Of a DNA stretch of 41,166 nucleotides, positions 8,088 through 16,862 are shown piece by piece. The notes beneath the pieces are model-generated. The model ran no database searches and was not told where the DNA came from. It saw only the letters and a list, made by a program, of their open reading frames with translations. The DNA lies in the NCBI GenBank assembly GCA_026707745.1, contig JAPOWG010000055.1, forward strand, positions 1-41,166, read 5' to 3'. A program made the translations under genes and the position numbers. Position 1 is the first letter of the stretch. Every line of letters starts with the position of its first letter. The DNA comes from Chloroflexota bacterium (lineage in GTDB: Bacteria > Chloroflexota > Anaerolineae > Aggregatilineales > Phototrophicaceae).

Positions 8088-8837
8088 ATGACCAGACCGG
8101 TGATCGGCATTACCACGGGCGGACGGGAGGAAGGCTATATTCAATCGCGGCATTATGACAATTTCTACAGTACGCCGACGCCCTATGTGGATGCCTTGCG
8201 TCGCGCGGGGGGCAACCCGGTATTGCTGCCGCCGGGCAACCTAGCCTGGCTCGAACTGTTGCCGCTGCTGGACGGAGTTGTCGTCACCGGGGGCACGGAC
8301 ATTGATCCCATTGAATACAAAGGCGACAGCGGCAACTCTCACCTGTTGCCGGCCGACCGCGAGCGAGACCAAAGCGAATTGGCGCTCGTTCGGCATTTGC
8401 TGGGGGAAATGGACAAGCCCCTGCTGTGCATATGCCGCGGCCTGCAGGTACTGAACGTCGCGGCAGGCGGCAGCCTGTACGAGCATATTCCCGACATACG
8501 CGACCAGGACATTCACCGTAACGAGGAAGGCTTGTGGGAGATGCAAGATGTCGAGGTGGAGGCGGGCAGCTTGATCGCGCAAGTCATGGGCAAGACCAGT
8601 TTGCATACGTCTTCGGGTCATCATCAGGCGGTGAGAGAACTCGGCTGTGGCTTGCGGGTCACGGGCATGGCAGCCGACGGGATCATCGAGGCGCTGGAAA
8701 TGCCGGGGCATCCCTGGTTGCTGGCAGTGCAATGGCACCCGGAAGTCACCGCCGAACGCGACCCGAGCCAGCAGGCGATCTTCGACGCGCTGGTGGAGAA
8801 AGCCCGCGAAACCCGCAGTCAGCGGGTTTATACGTAG
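8088..8837 (+). CDS. Class I glutamine amidotransferase-like hydrolase (peptidase C26)
   Basis: A 249-residue enzyme of the PuuD-like gamma-glutamyl hydrolase group, which cleaves gamma-glutamyl amides such as gamma-Glu-GABA. It opens with RPVIGITTGG, has the TGGTDIDP motif, nucleophile C116 in CICRGLQ, the SGHHQAV segment, and the H217/E219 pair in QWHPE. The usual Gly before the nucleophile elbow is Cys here (C114), a mild oddity. The start at 8088 follows AAAGGA (8075-8080); the frame is open upstream to about 8025. It is divergent from the FtsX-type permease and convergent with the GT-C array. A paralogue lies at 28745-29434. The substrate is unknown. Confidence 0.88.
   Translation: MTRPVIGITTGGREEGYIQSRHYDNFYSTPTPYVDALRRAGGNPVLLPPGNLAWLELLPLLDGVVVTGGTDIDPIEYKGDSGNSHLLPADRERDQSELALVRHLLGEMDKPLLCICRGLQVLNVAAGGSLYEHIPDIRDQDIHRNEEGLWEMQDVEVEAGSLIAQVMGKTSLHTSSGHHQAVRELGCGLRVTGMAADGIIEALEMPGHPWLLAVQWHPEVTAERDPSQQAIFDALVEKARETRSQRVYT
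8809..8829. terminator. Hairpin at convergent gene ends
   Basis: AAACCCGC (8809-8816) and GCGGGTTT (8822-8829) form an 8-bp perfect stem with a 5-base loop. It lies inside the last codons of the C26 gene and 24 bases from the stop of the convergent membrane protein. It probably serves as a shared terminator, although no long T-run follows. Confidence 0.45.
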
Positions 8838-8852
8838 CGTTTCTGCGATGGC

Positions 8853-11402
8853 TCAGTTGGGGACGGAGAAGCGCGCGATCTCCAATTCGCGTTCGACAGT
8901 CTGCCGGGCGCTGGGAATCGCACCCCGTTGGCTTTGGCCGGAGTCCGTTTCGTAGACGATGAGTTTCGCGACATAGCCGCCCGGTTCCAAACCGCCGGTA
9001 TCGAAAGTAGCGCGCGACAGGGGCCGCGAGTCAATTACCCGGTCGATTTGCAAGCGCTTTTCTCCCTCTGCGTCGAACACTTGTATCGAATAGGCGTATC
9101 CATCGATACCTTCACGTTGCCACCACAAGTCTATGGACAATTGATTGGCATCCCAATCTATCGATAGATTGGCCAAGGCGATTCCATTGTCATAGCGCAG
9201 CTCTAGCGGCTCTTCCATCAAGACCAATTCACAGGGATAGGCGCGATCGATATAGAAGTCTACAGCCAGGTCTTGGCCGCGATAAATCCGCTTGCAAAAC
9301 CTGAGATTTTGAGCCAACCATGCCCCATAATCGCTCTGGCTTCGCGGATCGCTGAATTGCGCATTGTAGATCAGCCAGAAAATGTTGTTTCGAGTAGCGA
9401 TGCTATCCAAGTCGGCGCTGTCCGCCGGCCCAGTCCTGACGACTGCGGCGCCCTGTTCGTCATGGACAATGTGAGTCAACTCTTTCCATTCGGAGACGGC
9501 ATTGCCGTAATAACCCAGCGCTTCGCTGCGGAAGTCGCGGGCGGAATAGAGGTAGATCAGAGAAACGTCGGGGCGTGGCTGATTAACCCCAGAGAGCAGA
9601 AAGTCCCTCAACTCCGGCAGTTTGTTGTGGTGGCGCTCGACAAGGTCCTGACAGCGATCGCGCAGGTCTTGAACAGGGAAGATCGATACAAAATCGTCTC
9701 GGTAGGCGGCCGGCATTCTGGCAAAGCTGTCGGCAATCAAATCCGCAAATCGTTCTTTTGCATGCAAGACTATATGAGAGAAACCGTCACTGAGCAATTG
9801 GTCGGCGGCACTCAAATATCTGTCGAAGTTGACTACGGTACAGTGAACGTTCTGGCGACGGCGCCAGGAATCCAATATCATGTTTGGCACGATGTATTGC
9901 TCATACGCCAGGGCAGGCGTGCGCGCTGCAAGGCCTTCGGCATGCGGGAAACCGGATATCGACTGGTGGAAACCGTAGATTTTGGATTGTCGACGACCCA
10001 TGGGAAGATTAATTATGTGAATCGAATCCGGTTCGTCTTGCGCTCGCAACCAGGCAATAAAATCAAGTTCTTTGTCGTGAATAACTGTGGATTCCAGGGG
10101 TGCATAGTACTCGAAGGCGATCCATGCGACGCATAGCAGTACAACGTAAGAACGATAGGTCCGGTTGATTGACTCCAGGATTGCTCTTAACCCATAACAT
10201 GCCAAGAGGGCAAGCGGCAGCAGAACCCCAACCATAAATTGGTCCGTTACGTGAAATGCGCCGAAAATCGGCGGGAACAGCGTGTCCAAATAGTGCTTGG
10301 GCAAGTGTACATTGCGCAGCAGTTGATCGTTTATGCGAAGATCGCCGCCCAATCGCAGTATGAGGAATGGCATCATCAACAATAGCCAAACCACCATTTG
10401 CCGACGCAAGCGCCTTTTGCCAAAGCCGACAGCGATCAATACCAGTGGCAGATAGCCCAAGTAGCTGGAATATGACCACCCCAACTTATTTGCTCGCGCG
10501 AAAGGAAAAACCCCTGGATCCACGACGCCTTGTTCAATCAGGATGGCTGGAATCGAGACAGGATGTCGGGCATTGATAAAATACGAGAGCAGATCCGTAC
10601 GACTCTCGCGGCCCTCATTTTTGTCCAGCGCCGAACTCAAGCCTGCGGAATCTTGCAGCATGGGATATAAGCGCATACCCGCAACGGTTCCGGCCAGCAC
10701 GAGCAGCAGGGTTACCGAGAGCCAAAAGAATCGCTCCCGCCATTGCGATATTGCCAGGTACAGAACAAGCATCCCCAGGCTCAACAATAATATGACGAAG
10801 ATGTACATGCCGATATAGGCGGTAAATCCAAGGACAATTCCAGACAAAGCGCAGAAGCGCCATTTGCGCTCGTCACATCCCCTATGCCATAGGTAAATGG
10901 CCAAGGGCACTGTCGCGATCAGGCCGAGATCCGGCTGGTTTGAATGGGAAATGACATAGGTATGAAAGCCGAAAACAACCGCCCCAAGTAATGCCAGCCA
11001 TCTATCTTGTAGCAGGTAAAGCGCATAGACATAGGCTGACAGAGCGTTGGCTAGGATGATTAGCAAGTACGTGAGATTGTAGGCATTGGAAACTGGAACC
11101 AGCGATTGCAGTATGCCAAAAACAAGCATATGCGGTAGGCAGAAGTTGTGAAAAACCAGCGAAACTCCCAAGGGGTGGAAGAGGCTGTTCGTAAAGTACA
11201 AGTCTCCCCCGCCGCCAATTGTTCTGGCGCCGTACCAAGCGTTCCAGATGTTCATCCAAACGTCTCTGTTGTCGGTGGGCAGCCAGAAGGTTTCGGTGTC
11301 AAAAACATAGACAATCGTCGGCCAGGTCATCGCGATCAGCAGAAGGCCGACCACGACAATGAAATGCAAATGATTACGGAGGGCGCTACGTAAGATTGAC
11401 AT
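8853..11402 (-). CDS. GT-C-like polytopic membrane protein, array member 4
   Basis: An 849-residue membrane protein. The N-terminal two thirds carry about 11-13 hydrophobic helices. An early extracytoplasmic loop holds FWLPT..RDVWMNIWNAWY, then FTNSLFHPLGVSL; an acidic residue in this loop is the catalytic feature of GT-C glycosyltransferases using lipid-linked sugars. The soluble C-terminal third (about 470-849) ends in a likely beta-sandwich with GYAYSIQVFD and YVAKLIVYETDSG. I chose ATG 11402 because the paralogues align from this Met-Ser; a longer TTG start at 11459 would overlap the upstream stop (TTGA). It is the last gene of the array and shares the tail region very closely with the gene at 11456-13987. 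Sugar-transfer activity is inferred from topology only. Confidence 0.8.
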   Translation of the reverse strand: MSILRSALRNHLHFIVVVGLLLIAMTWPTIVYVFDTETFWLPTDNRDVWMNIWNAWYGARTIGGGGDLYFTNSLFHPLGVSLVFHNFCLPHMLVFGILQSLVPVSNAYNLTYLLIILANALSAYVYALYLLQDRWLALLGAVVFGFHTYVISHSNQPDLGLIATVPLAIYLWHRGCDERKWRFCALSGIVLGFTAYIGMYIFVILLLSLGMLVLYLAISQWRERFFWLSVTLLLVLAGTVAGMRLYPMLQDSAGLSSALDKNEGRESRTDLLSYFINARHPVSIPAILIEQGVVDPGVFPFARANKLGWSYSSYLGYLPLVLIAVGFGKRRLRRQMVVWLLLMMPFLILRLGGDLRINDQLLRNVHLPKHYLDTLFPPIFGAFHVTDQFMVGVLLPLALLACYGLRAILESINRTYRSYVVLLCVAWIAFEYYAPLESTVIHDKELDFIAWLRAQDEPDSIHIINLPMGRRQSKIYGFHQSISGFPHAEGLAARTPALAYEQYIVPNMILDSWRRRQNVHCTVVNFDRYLSAADQLLSDGFSHIVLHAKERFADLIADSFARMPAAYRDDFVSIFPVQDLRDRCQDLVERHHNKLPELRDFLLSGVNQPRPDVSLIYLYSARDFRSEALGYYGNAVSEWKELTHIVHDEQGAAVVRTGPADSADLDSIATRNNIFWLIYNAQFSDPRSQSDYGAWLAQNLRFCKRIYRGQDLAVDFYIDRAYPCELVLMEEPLELRYDNGIALANLSIDWDANQLSIDLWWQREGIDGYAYSIQVFDAEGEKRLQIDRVIDSRPLSRATFDTGGLEPGGYVAKLIVYETDSGQSQRGAIPSARQTVERELEIARFSVPN

Positions 11403-11455
11403 GAGTATTCGAGAGCTCAAGGAACCTGGGACAGCGATATTCCAGCGGACCCCGC

Positions 11456-13987
11456 TCAAGCCTGAACACGAAAGCGCGCGATCTCCAGTTCGCGTTCGAC
11501 GGTCTGTTGAGCGCTCAGAGTCGCGCCCCTTTGGCTGCGGCCGGAGTCGGTTTCGTAGACGATGAGTTTCGCGACATAGTCTCCCGGTTCCAAACTGCCC
11601 GCATCGAAAGTAGCGCGCGAGAGCGGTCGCGAGTCAATCACCTGGTCGATTTGCAACTGCTTTTCTCCCTCTTCGTCAAACACTTGTATCGTATAGGCGT
11701 AACCATCGATATCGCCACGTTGCCACCACGAGTCGACCGAGAATCGATCGCCGTCAAATTCTGTCAATGAATTCGCCAGGATAATTCCGTTGTCATAACG
11801 CAGCTCGAGCGGGTCTCCTGTCACCACAAGTTCGCAGGGGTAGTCGCGATCGATGTAGTATTCGACAGCCAGATCTTCGCCCTGGCGAATCTGCTGACAG
11901 AATCTGAGATTCTGATCCATCCAGGTTGCGAATTGGCTTTGGCTTTTCGGATCGCTTTCCCCTGGATTGTATATTAGCCAAAACAAGCTGTCCTCTGCAG
12001 CGATACTGTCCAGGTCAATGCGCTCCGCATTCGAATTTACGACTGTGGCAGCGCCCCGCGAGTCATGGACAACGTGGATCAGGTCTTTCCACTCCGACAG
12101 CGCGATATCAAAGGGGCGGCGCGCATCACTACTGTAAACTTCGGCAGGATACAGAACCAGCAGAGAGACATCGCCCCGCGGCCGGTTGACGGGAGCGTGC
12201 AGGAACTCCTGCAAAATTGGAAGCTGATTCTGGTAGTCCGCGACGCGATCCAGGCATATCTCACGCAGGGCTGGTACACGGTAGACGGATACGTATTCGT
12301 CCTGATAGGCGGGGGGAATGTTTCTGAAGCTATCGGCTACCTCATTGACTCTTCGCGCGCCGTGGTGCAAAAGCACGTGCGAGAAGCCGTCGCCGAGCAA
12401 TTGATCCGCGGCGGCAAGATATCGGTCGAAGGCGCCGGATGAGCAATCGGAATTCTTGCTCTTGTGCCAAGTTACCAGCAGGTGATTTTGCAGAATATAG
12501 TTATACGATTTATCTGGCGTGCGATGCGCAAGACCTTCAGCGTGAGGATAGCCATTGATAACCTGGTAGAATCCATAGATTTTGGAGTTGCTGCGCCCCA
12601 TTGGCAAATTCACAAGCCTGATGTCCTCCTGATTCGGCTCGTTTCTCAGCCAATCGTTAAACGCGAGTTGACGTTCTGGAATAACTTGGCCAACGAGCGG
12701 CTGATAGTATTCAAAGGCTAGCAAAGCGACCGCGCCAACAGCGGCAATGTGACAATATCTTTTTGGGACGGACTGCAAAAGGACTCGCAATCCAAAACAG
12801 GACAAAACCGACAAGGGCAGCAAAACGCCAATTTGGAAGTGGTCGGTCTCGTGAAAGGCCGGAAAGATAAACGGAAAAACGGCGTTGAGAAAATGCTTGG
12901 GCAGCAAAACATCGGGATACAGTACGCCGTTGACGCGCAGCATTGAGCCCAGCCGCAGGATCAAGAAGAGCGTCAGCAGAATAAGCCAGGGGAACATTTT
13001 GCGCCGATGCTTGGCGGAGCTGAATCCCAGCACGATCAAGAACAATGGCAGGTATCCCAGATAACTGGTTTTATGCTGCTCGCGGAAGTTTAATTCGCCA
13101 GGAGCGTTCAAAGCGAAGACCTCCGCAAAAACCGGCGTTAGCCAGGGATGCCCACCATTGACGAAGAAGGAAAGCAAATCATTGTTGCTTTCCTGCCCCG
13201 CATTTTTCCCCAGGGCTTCGTCCAATCCTGAGCTCTCTCGCATCATCGGATACACACGCAGCATACTTATGGAAGCGGCAACAGTTAAAAGAAGCGTCAT
13301 TCCGACCCAGAATCGCGGTTTACGCCATGCGCGGCAAGCAAAGAAAATGGTGAAGAGCCCCAATGTTAGAAGCAGGCAGACAAGTATATACATACTCATG
13401 AAAGCGGCGCTCCCTACTAAAACGCCGCTAAGCAAGGTCCACTTCCATTTTTCTTCCTCTATGCCACGCTGCAAAGCATAAAGTGAAAGAGGGATGGTAA
13501 TGAGTAAGCTCAGTGCCAGGTTATTGGAATGCCCGACAACATGCTGGCTAAAACCAAAAACGACAGCGCCAAATAGAGCCAGCCACCGGTGATTAAAAAT
13601 GTAGATGAGATATACATAAGCTGACAAAGCTGTCGCAAGAATGATCAGTAGGAAAAGGAGATTATAGGCATTGGACGTTCCCATAATTGGCTGAAGTATC
13701 GCAAGCAGTATCATCTGAAACACATTTGCGGAATGATAGACGAGCGACAGACCGACCGGATAGAACAACATGTTCGTAAAGTAGAGGTCAGCTTCTCCAG
13801 CCAGGATGGACCGCCCATGCAAGGCTTGCCAGATTTCTATCCAAACGTCTTTGCCGTCGGTTGGCAGCCAGAAGGTTTGAGTATCAAAGACATAGACAAT
13901 CGCGGGCCAGGTCATCAGGACCAGCAGAATGGGGACTATGATGATGAAAGGCAAGTGATTGCGGAAGGCGCTACGCATTGTTGACAT
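11456..13987 (-). CDS. GT-C-like polytopic membrane protein, array member 3
   Basis: An 843-residue paralogue of the gene downstream. It has the same plan: a first helix ending MTWPAIVYVFD, the loop FWLPTDGKDVWIEIWQ, MLFYPVGLSL, about a dozen helices, then a soluble domain with RLVNLPMGRSNSKIYGFYQ and a C-terminal strand-rich segment. The start is ATG 13987, matching its neighbour; a GTG at 14023 lies only 9 bases past a -10-like TACAAT (minus strand, 14037 to 14032), too close to be used. Its C-terminal 130 residues match member 4 far better than members 1 and 2, which suggests that these two are the youngest pair or have undergone gene conversion. The soluble motif LPMGR...KIYGFYQ is common to the full-length genes. 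Confidence 0.8.
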   Translation of the reverse strand: MSTMRSAFRNHLPFIIIVPILLVLMTWPAIVYVFDTQTFWLPTDGKDVWIEIWQALHGRSILAGEADLYFTNMLFYPVGLSLVYHSANVFQMILLAILQPIMGTSNAYNLLFLLIILATALSAYVYLIYIFNHRWLALFGAVVFGFSQHVVGHSNNLALSLLITIPLSLYALQRGIEEEKWKWTLLSGVLVGSAAFMSMYILVCLLLTLGLFTIFFACRAWRKPRFWVGMTLLLTVAASISMLRVYPMMRESSGLDEALGKNAGQESNNDLLSFFVNGGHPWLTPVFAEVFALNAPGELNFREQHKTSYLGYLPLFLIVLGFSSAKHRRKMFPWLILLTLFLILRLGSMLRVNGVLYPDVLLPKHFLNAVFPFIFPAFHETDHFQIGVLLPLSVLSCFGLRVLLQSVPKRYCHIAAVGAVALLAFEYYQPLVGQVIPERQLAFNDWLRNEPNQEDIRLVNLPMGRSNSKIYGFYQVINGYPHAEGLAHRTPDKSYNYILQNHLLVTWHKSKNSDCSSGAFDRYLAAADQLLGDGFSHVLLHHGARRVNEVADSFRNIPPAYQDEYVSVYRVPALREICLDRVADYQNQLPILQEFLHAPVNRPRGDVSLLVLYPAEVYSSDARRPFDIALSEWKDLIHVVHDSRGAATVVNSNAERIDLDSIAAEDSLFWLIYNPGESDPKSQSQFATWMDQNLRFCQQIRQGEDLAVEYYIDRDYPCELVVTGDPLELRYDNGIILANSLTEFDGDRFSVDSWWQRGDIDGYAYTIQVFDEEGEKQLQIDQVIDSRPLSRATFDAGSLEPGDYVAKLIVYETDSGRSQRGATLSAQQTVERELEIARFRVQA

Positions 13988-14110
13988 GAGTATTCGGCAG
14001 GCTAAGGATTTTGGGATGGGCACATATTAGCATTGTACCCCCACAATTCCATCAGCGGGCAACAGAAGTTTATGTCGCTGGCAAACAGTGAAAAGCGCCC
14101 GACTGCCAGT

Positions 14111-16621
14111 TCAGGCGTCTATGCTGAAATGCGCGATTTCCAGTTCTCTGAGGAAGGAATGCTGGTTTTGCATGATGGTCCCGGGCTGGCTTATTTTGCT
14201 GTCGACGTGGTACACGATCAGCCGCGCAGAATAGTTTCCGGGACGAAGTTGCGAAATGTCAATGCGGCGATATGCTAGCGGGTCATAGCGGATGACATGA
14301 TCTGCCTGGGCGACCTTCACGCCGTCGCTATCGAAAATCTGAATCGAATAAGCGTGGTCGCCTTTACGAGGTTCCGACCACCAGAAGTAAACTTGCAATT
14401 CATTGTTCGTGACGCTGTACAGCCTATTGGCCAACTGAATGCCGTTGTCGTAGCGTACTGAGAGCGAAGTATCCGCATCCACCAGATCGCAGGAAAACAA
14501 TCTGCGAATATACAATTCGGCCCTGATGTGGAAACTATTGTGCGCGCGTTTGCATTGTCGGTATTGCTTGACAAACCAATCATTGTAAACGGGTAGGCTA
14601 CGAAGATCCGTTTGTTGCGGGTCGTAGACAAGCCAGACAATACTATTTCGGTTCACGATACTGTCTTTGTCCGAAGAGCGCGCGTCCGAAGACTGAATTT
14701 GTATTTGGCCTTGCGCATCACCCGAAATGTGAATCAAACTCTTCCATTTGGCAGCTTGGCGGGTGTAGAAGCGGAACAGTTCTGACCCGAGGAGACGATG
14801 CGGATGCAGGCTCAAGATACTCTCGTTGCGTTTGGGAATCGGCGCCAGCAAGCTGAAGAATTCCTTCAGATGCGCAGCTGCTTCATGGCCGGGCATTTCG
14901 TCCGGGCAAGATCCGCGCAGGTCGACTAGACGGTAGACAGCAGCGTATTCATTTTGGAAGTCCGCTTCGGCAAAGGCAAAGCTATCTTCAATGTTCGCCG
15001 CGAAGAATGTTTTTGGGTGCATGACGATGTGTGTGAAACCGTCCATCAACAGCGCGTCCAGAGCGGCCAGATATTGATTTTGATTTGAGAGCCGGCAGTG
15101 TATGCTCTTGTTGGCGCTCCACGCGCTCAACAAGGGATTGTTTTTGATATAAGCGTAGGCTGCCTTCGGCGTGCGTCCCGCAACCCCTTCGGCATGTGGA
15201 TAACCTGACAAAGTCTGGTAAAAGTCATACAGCTTGGCATTGACACGCCCCATCGGCACGTTGATCAGTCGGATCTCGTCTTGGCTGTCTTCCCGAGCCA
15301 ACCAATCGAGAAAGGCAAGTTGTTCATCGGGAATGACAACATGCTCCAGTGAATTGTAGTATTCAAAAGCGACGCCGATGATGAGCAAGGCGATCAACGG
15401 CCAGCGGTATCGTTGAGAAAAGAAGCGCAGAAGGGTCAAAGCGCCGTAGCAGGCCAATACCGCCAGTGGCAGGAGCGCGCCGCTATGAAAATAATCCGGC
15501 GCGTAGAACGCTTCAAACACGGAAGGCAGGAGTTCGTCCAGAAAGTGTTTGGGCAAGAGAATGTCGCTGAATTCTCGGTCATTGATCGTCAGGTGAGAGC
15601 CGAGCCGCAATACGAGAAAGGGCGCCATCAAGTAGAGCCAGAAGAGCATCTTGCGTCTGTAGGTCTGTCTGAGCAACCCTACGACGATCAGCGCCAAGGG
15701 GATATATCCCAGGTAAGAGGAACTCCAACGCGTATCGGTCTCCAGCCCAAATAATTGATGAAAAACCGGGGTCAAAACGGGGTGGTCATAGTTGACGAAA
15801 AAATAAGCCAGGTCGGTGTTCAATTCTTCTCCGCCGCCTTTGCCTAGCGCCTGCTCCAAGGCCGGTGAATCGGCTAACATGGGATATACGCGAGCCATGC
15901 CAATGGACCCGGCAACCGCCAAGGCCAGAAGCACAGTCATCCAGAAGCCCCGATGCCGCCAGCGCATCAGCGCGAAATACAGGATGTACAGTCCGAGCGC
16001 TATGAGAAGACAGACATAGGTATAGATGCCAATGAAAGCTGTGGCGCCAACCAGCAATCCGGACAGCGCTGCCAAAGACCGGCGCTCTTCCAGCACGGCT
16101 CTATGAAAGAAATACAGCGAAAGCGGCAATGTGGCGATGATAGTTACATCAGGCTGCGACGGGCGGGCAGTGACATAGATGCTGCAGCCGAAGATGACCG
16201 CGCCGAACAGGCAAATCCACTTGAGCCTGAAGAGGTACAGCAAGTATATGTAGGCGGATAAAGTCGTTAGGAAAATGCTTAGCAAGTAGGTGAGATTGAA
16301 GGCATTCGAGAGCGGCAAGACGGCGTCTAAGGCGTTGAGCGCCAAGACATGCGGCAAGGAAAAGGTATGGAAGGCGAGCGAGACCCCTTCAGGATAAAAC
16401 ATCAAATCGGTGTAGAGCAACTCGGCTTTGCCCGCCAGGATCAATTCGGCGTACCAGGCATTCCAGATTTTCGTCCAGGCGTCATAGACGGTGGTGGGCA
16501 ACCAGAAGACGTCGGATTGAAAGACATAAAGGATGGTGGGCCAGGTCATCACGACCAGGAGAATGGCAACTACGACTATGAAATGGAAGTGGTTACGCAG
16601 GATTCTAAGAAATGTTGGCAT
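14111..16621 (-). CDS. GT-C-like polytopic membrane protein, array member 2
   Basis: An 836-residue membrane protein starting at 16621 (MPTFLRILRNH). The first loop reads FWLPTTVYDAWTKIWNAWY and is followed by DLMFYPEGVSL. The mid-region has INVPMGRVNAKLYDFYQ, and the C-terminal domain ends with HAYSIQIFD and ARLIVYHVDS, so it keeps the complete architecture. By eye its membrane part is much closer to array member 1 (RPSQPDV, IGIYTYVCLLIALGL shared) than to members 3 and 4. It is preceded by a possible promoter of its own (TTAGCG, 17 bases, TAGAAT). A GT-C glycosyltransferase or a related polymer-handling membrane enzyme is the best guess; no nucleotide-sugar-binding fold is present. Confidence 0.8.
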   Translation of the reverse strand: MPTFLRILRNHFHFIVVVAILLVVMTWPTILYVFQSDVFWLPTTVYDAWTKIWNAWYAELILAGKAELLYTDLMFYPEGVSLAFHTFSLPHVLALNALDAVLPLSNAFNLTYLLSIFLTTLSAYIYLLYLFRLKWICLFGAVIFGCSIYVTARPSQPDVTIIATLPLSLYFFHRAVLEERRSLAALSGLLVGATAFIGIYTYVCLLIALGLYILYFALMRWRHRGFWMTVLLALAVAGSIGMARVYPMLADSPALEQALGKGGGEELNTDLAYFFVNYDHPVLTPVFHQLFGLETDTRWSSSYLGYIPLALIVVGLLRQTYRRKMLFWLYLMAPFLVLRLGSHLTINDREFSDILLPKHFLDELLPSVFEAFYAPDYFHSGALLPLAVLACYGALTLLRFFSQRYRWPLIALLIIGVAFEYYNSLEHVVIPDEQLAFLDWLAREDSQDEIRLINVPMGRVNAKLYDFYQTLSGYPHAEGVAGRTPKAAYAYIKNNPLLSAWSANKSIHCRLSNQNQYLAALDALLMDGFTHIVMHPKTFFAANIEDSFAFAEADFQNEYAAVYRLVDLRGSCPDEMPGHEAAAHLKEFFSLLAPIPKRNESILSLHPHRLLGSELFRFYTRQAAKWKSLIHISGDAQGQIQIQSSDARSSDKDSIVNRNSIVWLVYDPQQTDLRSLPVYNDWFVKQYRQCKRAHNSFHIRAELYIRRLFSCDLVDADTSLSVRYDNGIQLANRLYSVTNNELQVYFWWSEPRKGDHAYSIQIFDSDGVKVAQADHVIRYDPLAYRRIDISQLRPGNYSARLIVYHVDSKISQPGTIMQNQHSFLRELEIAHFSIDA

Positions 16622-16862
16622 GAAAACGAGACCGCGTCAGGTCATTTGATTCCCAGGTATTCTAGCATTCTCCGAAAATGTCGCTAACGCAGAAGTCAGA
16701 AAAACGAAGAACTTGGCAAAGCCATCGCCGGCAAATTGTTTAGCATTAATTATTAACTGACAAGTTTGATTAACTAATAATAGAAGTGCTGATGCGGAAA
16801 GATGGCGCCGGGCCGGCTCTGTTTCGCGTTGTGTCGACAGCCGCAAACATAACTGCATGCTT
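16622..16862. other. Gap after the truncated array gene
   Basis: 241 bases, noticeably AT-rich in the middle (TTAATTATTAACTG around 16745). No remnant of the missing C-terminal domain is visible. It carries the possible promoter of array member 2 at its left edge. Confidence 0.5.
16659..16687 (-). promoter_or_regulatory. Possible promoter of array member 2
   Basis: On the minus strand TTAGCG (16687 to 16682) and TAGAAT (16664 to 16659) are spaced 17 bases, with the ATG 38 bases beyond the -10. A similar TAGAAT with TTGCGG at 16 bases precedes array member 1. Confidence 0.4.

Noticed and set aside
9273..10136. Plus-strand frame opposite the GT-C array
   Set aside because: Shadow of a clear membrane protein gene; no start signal.
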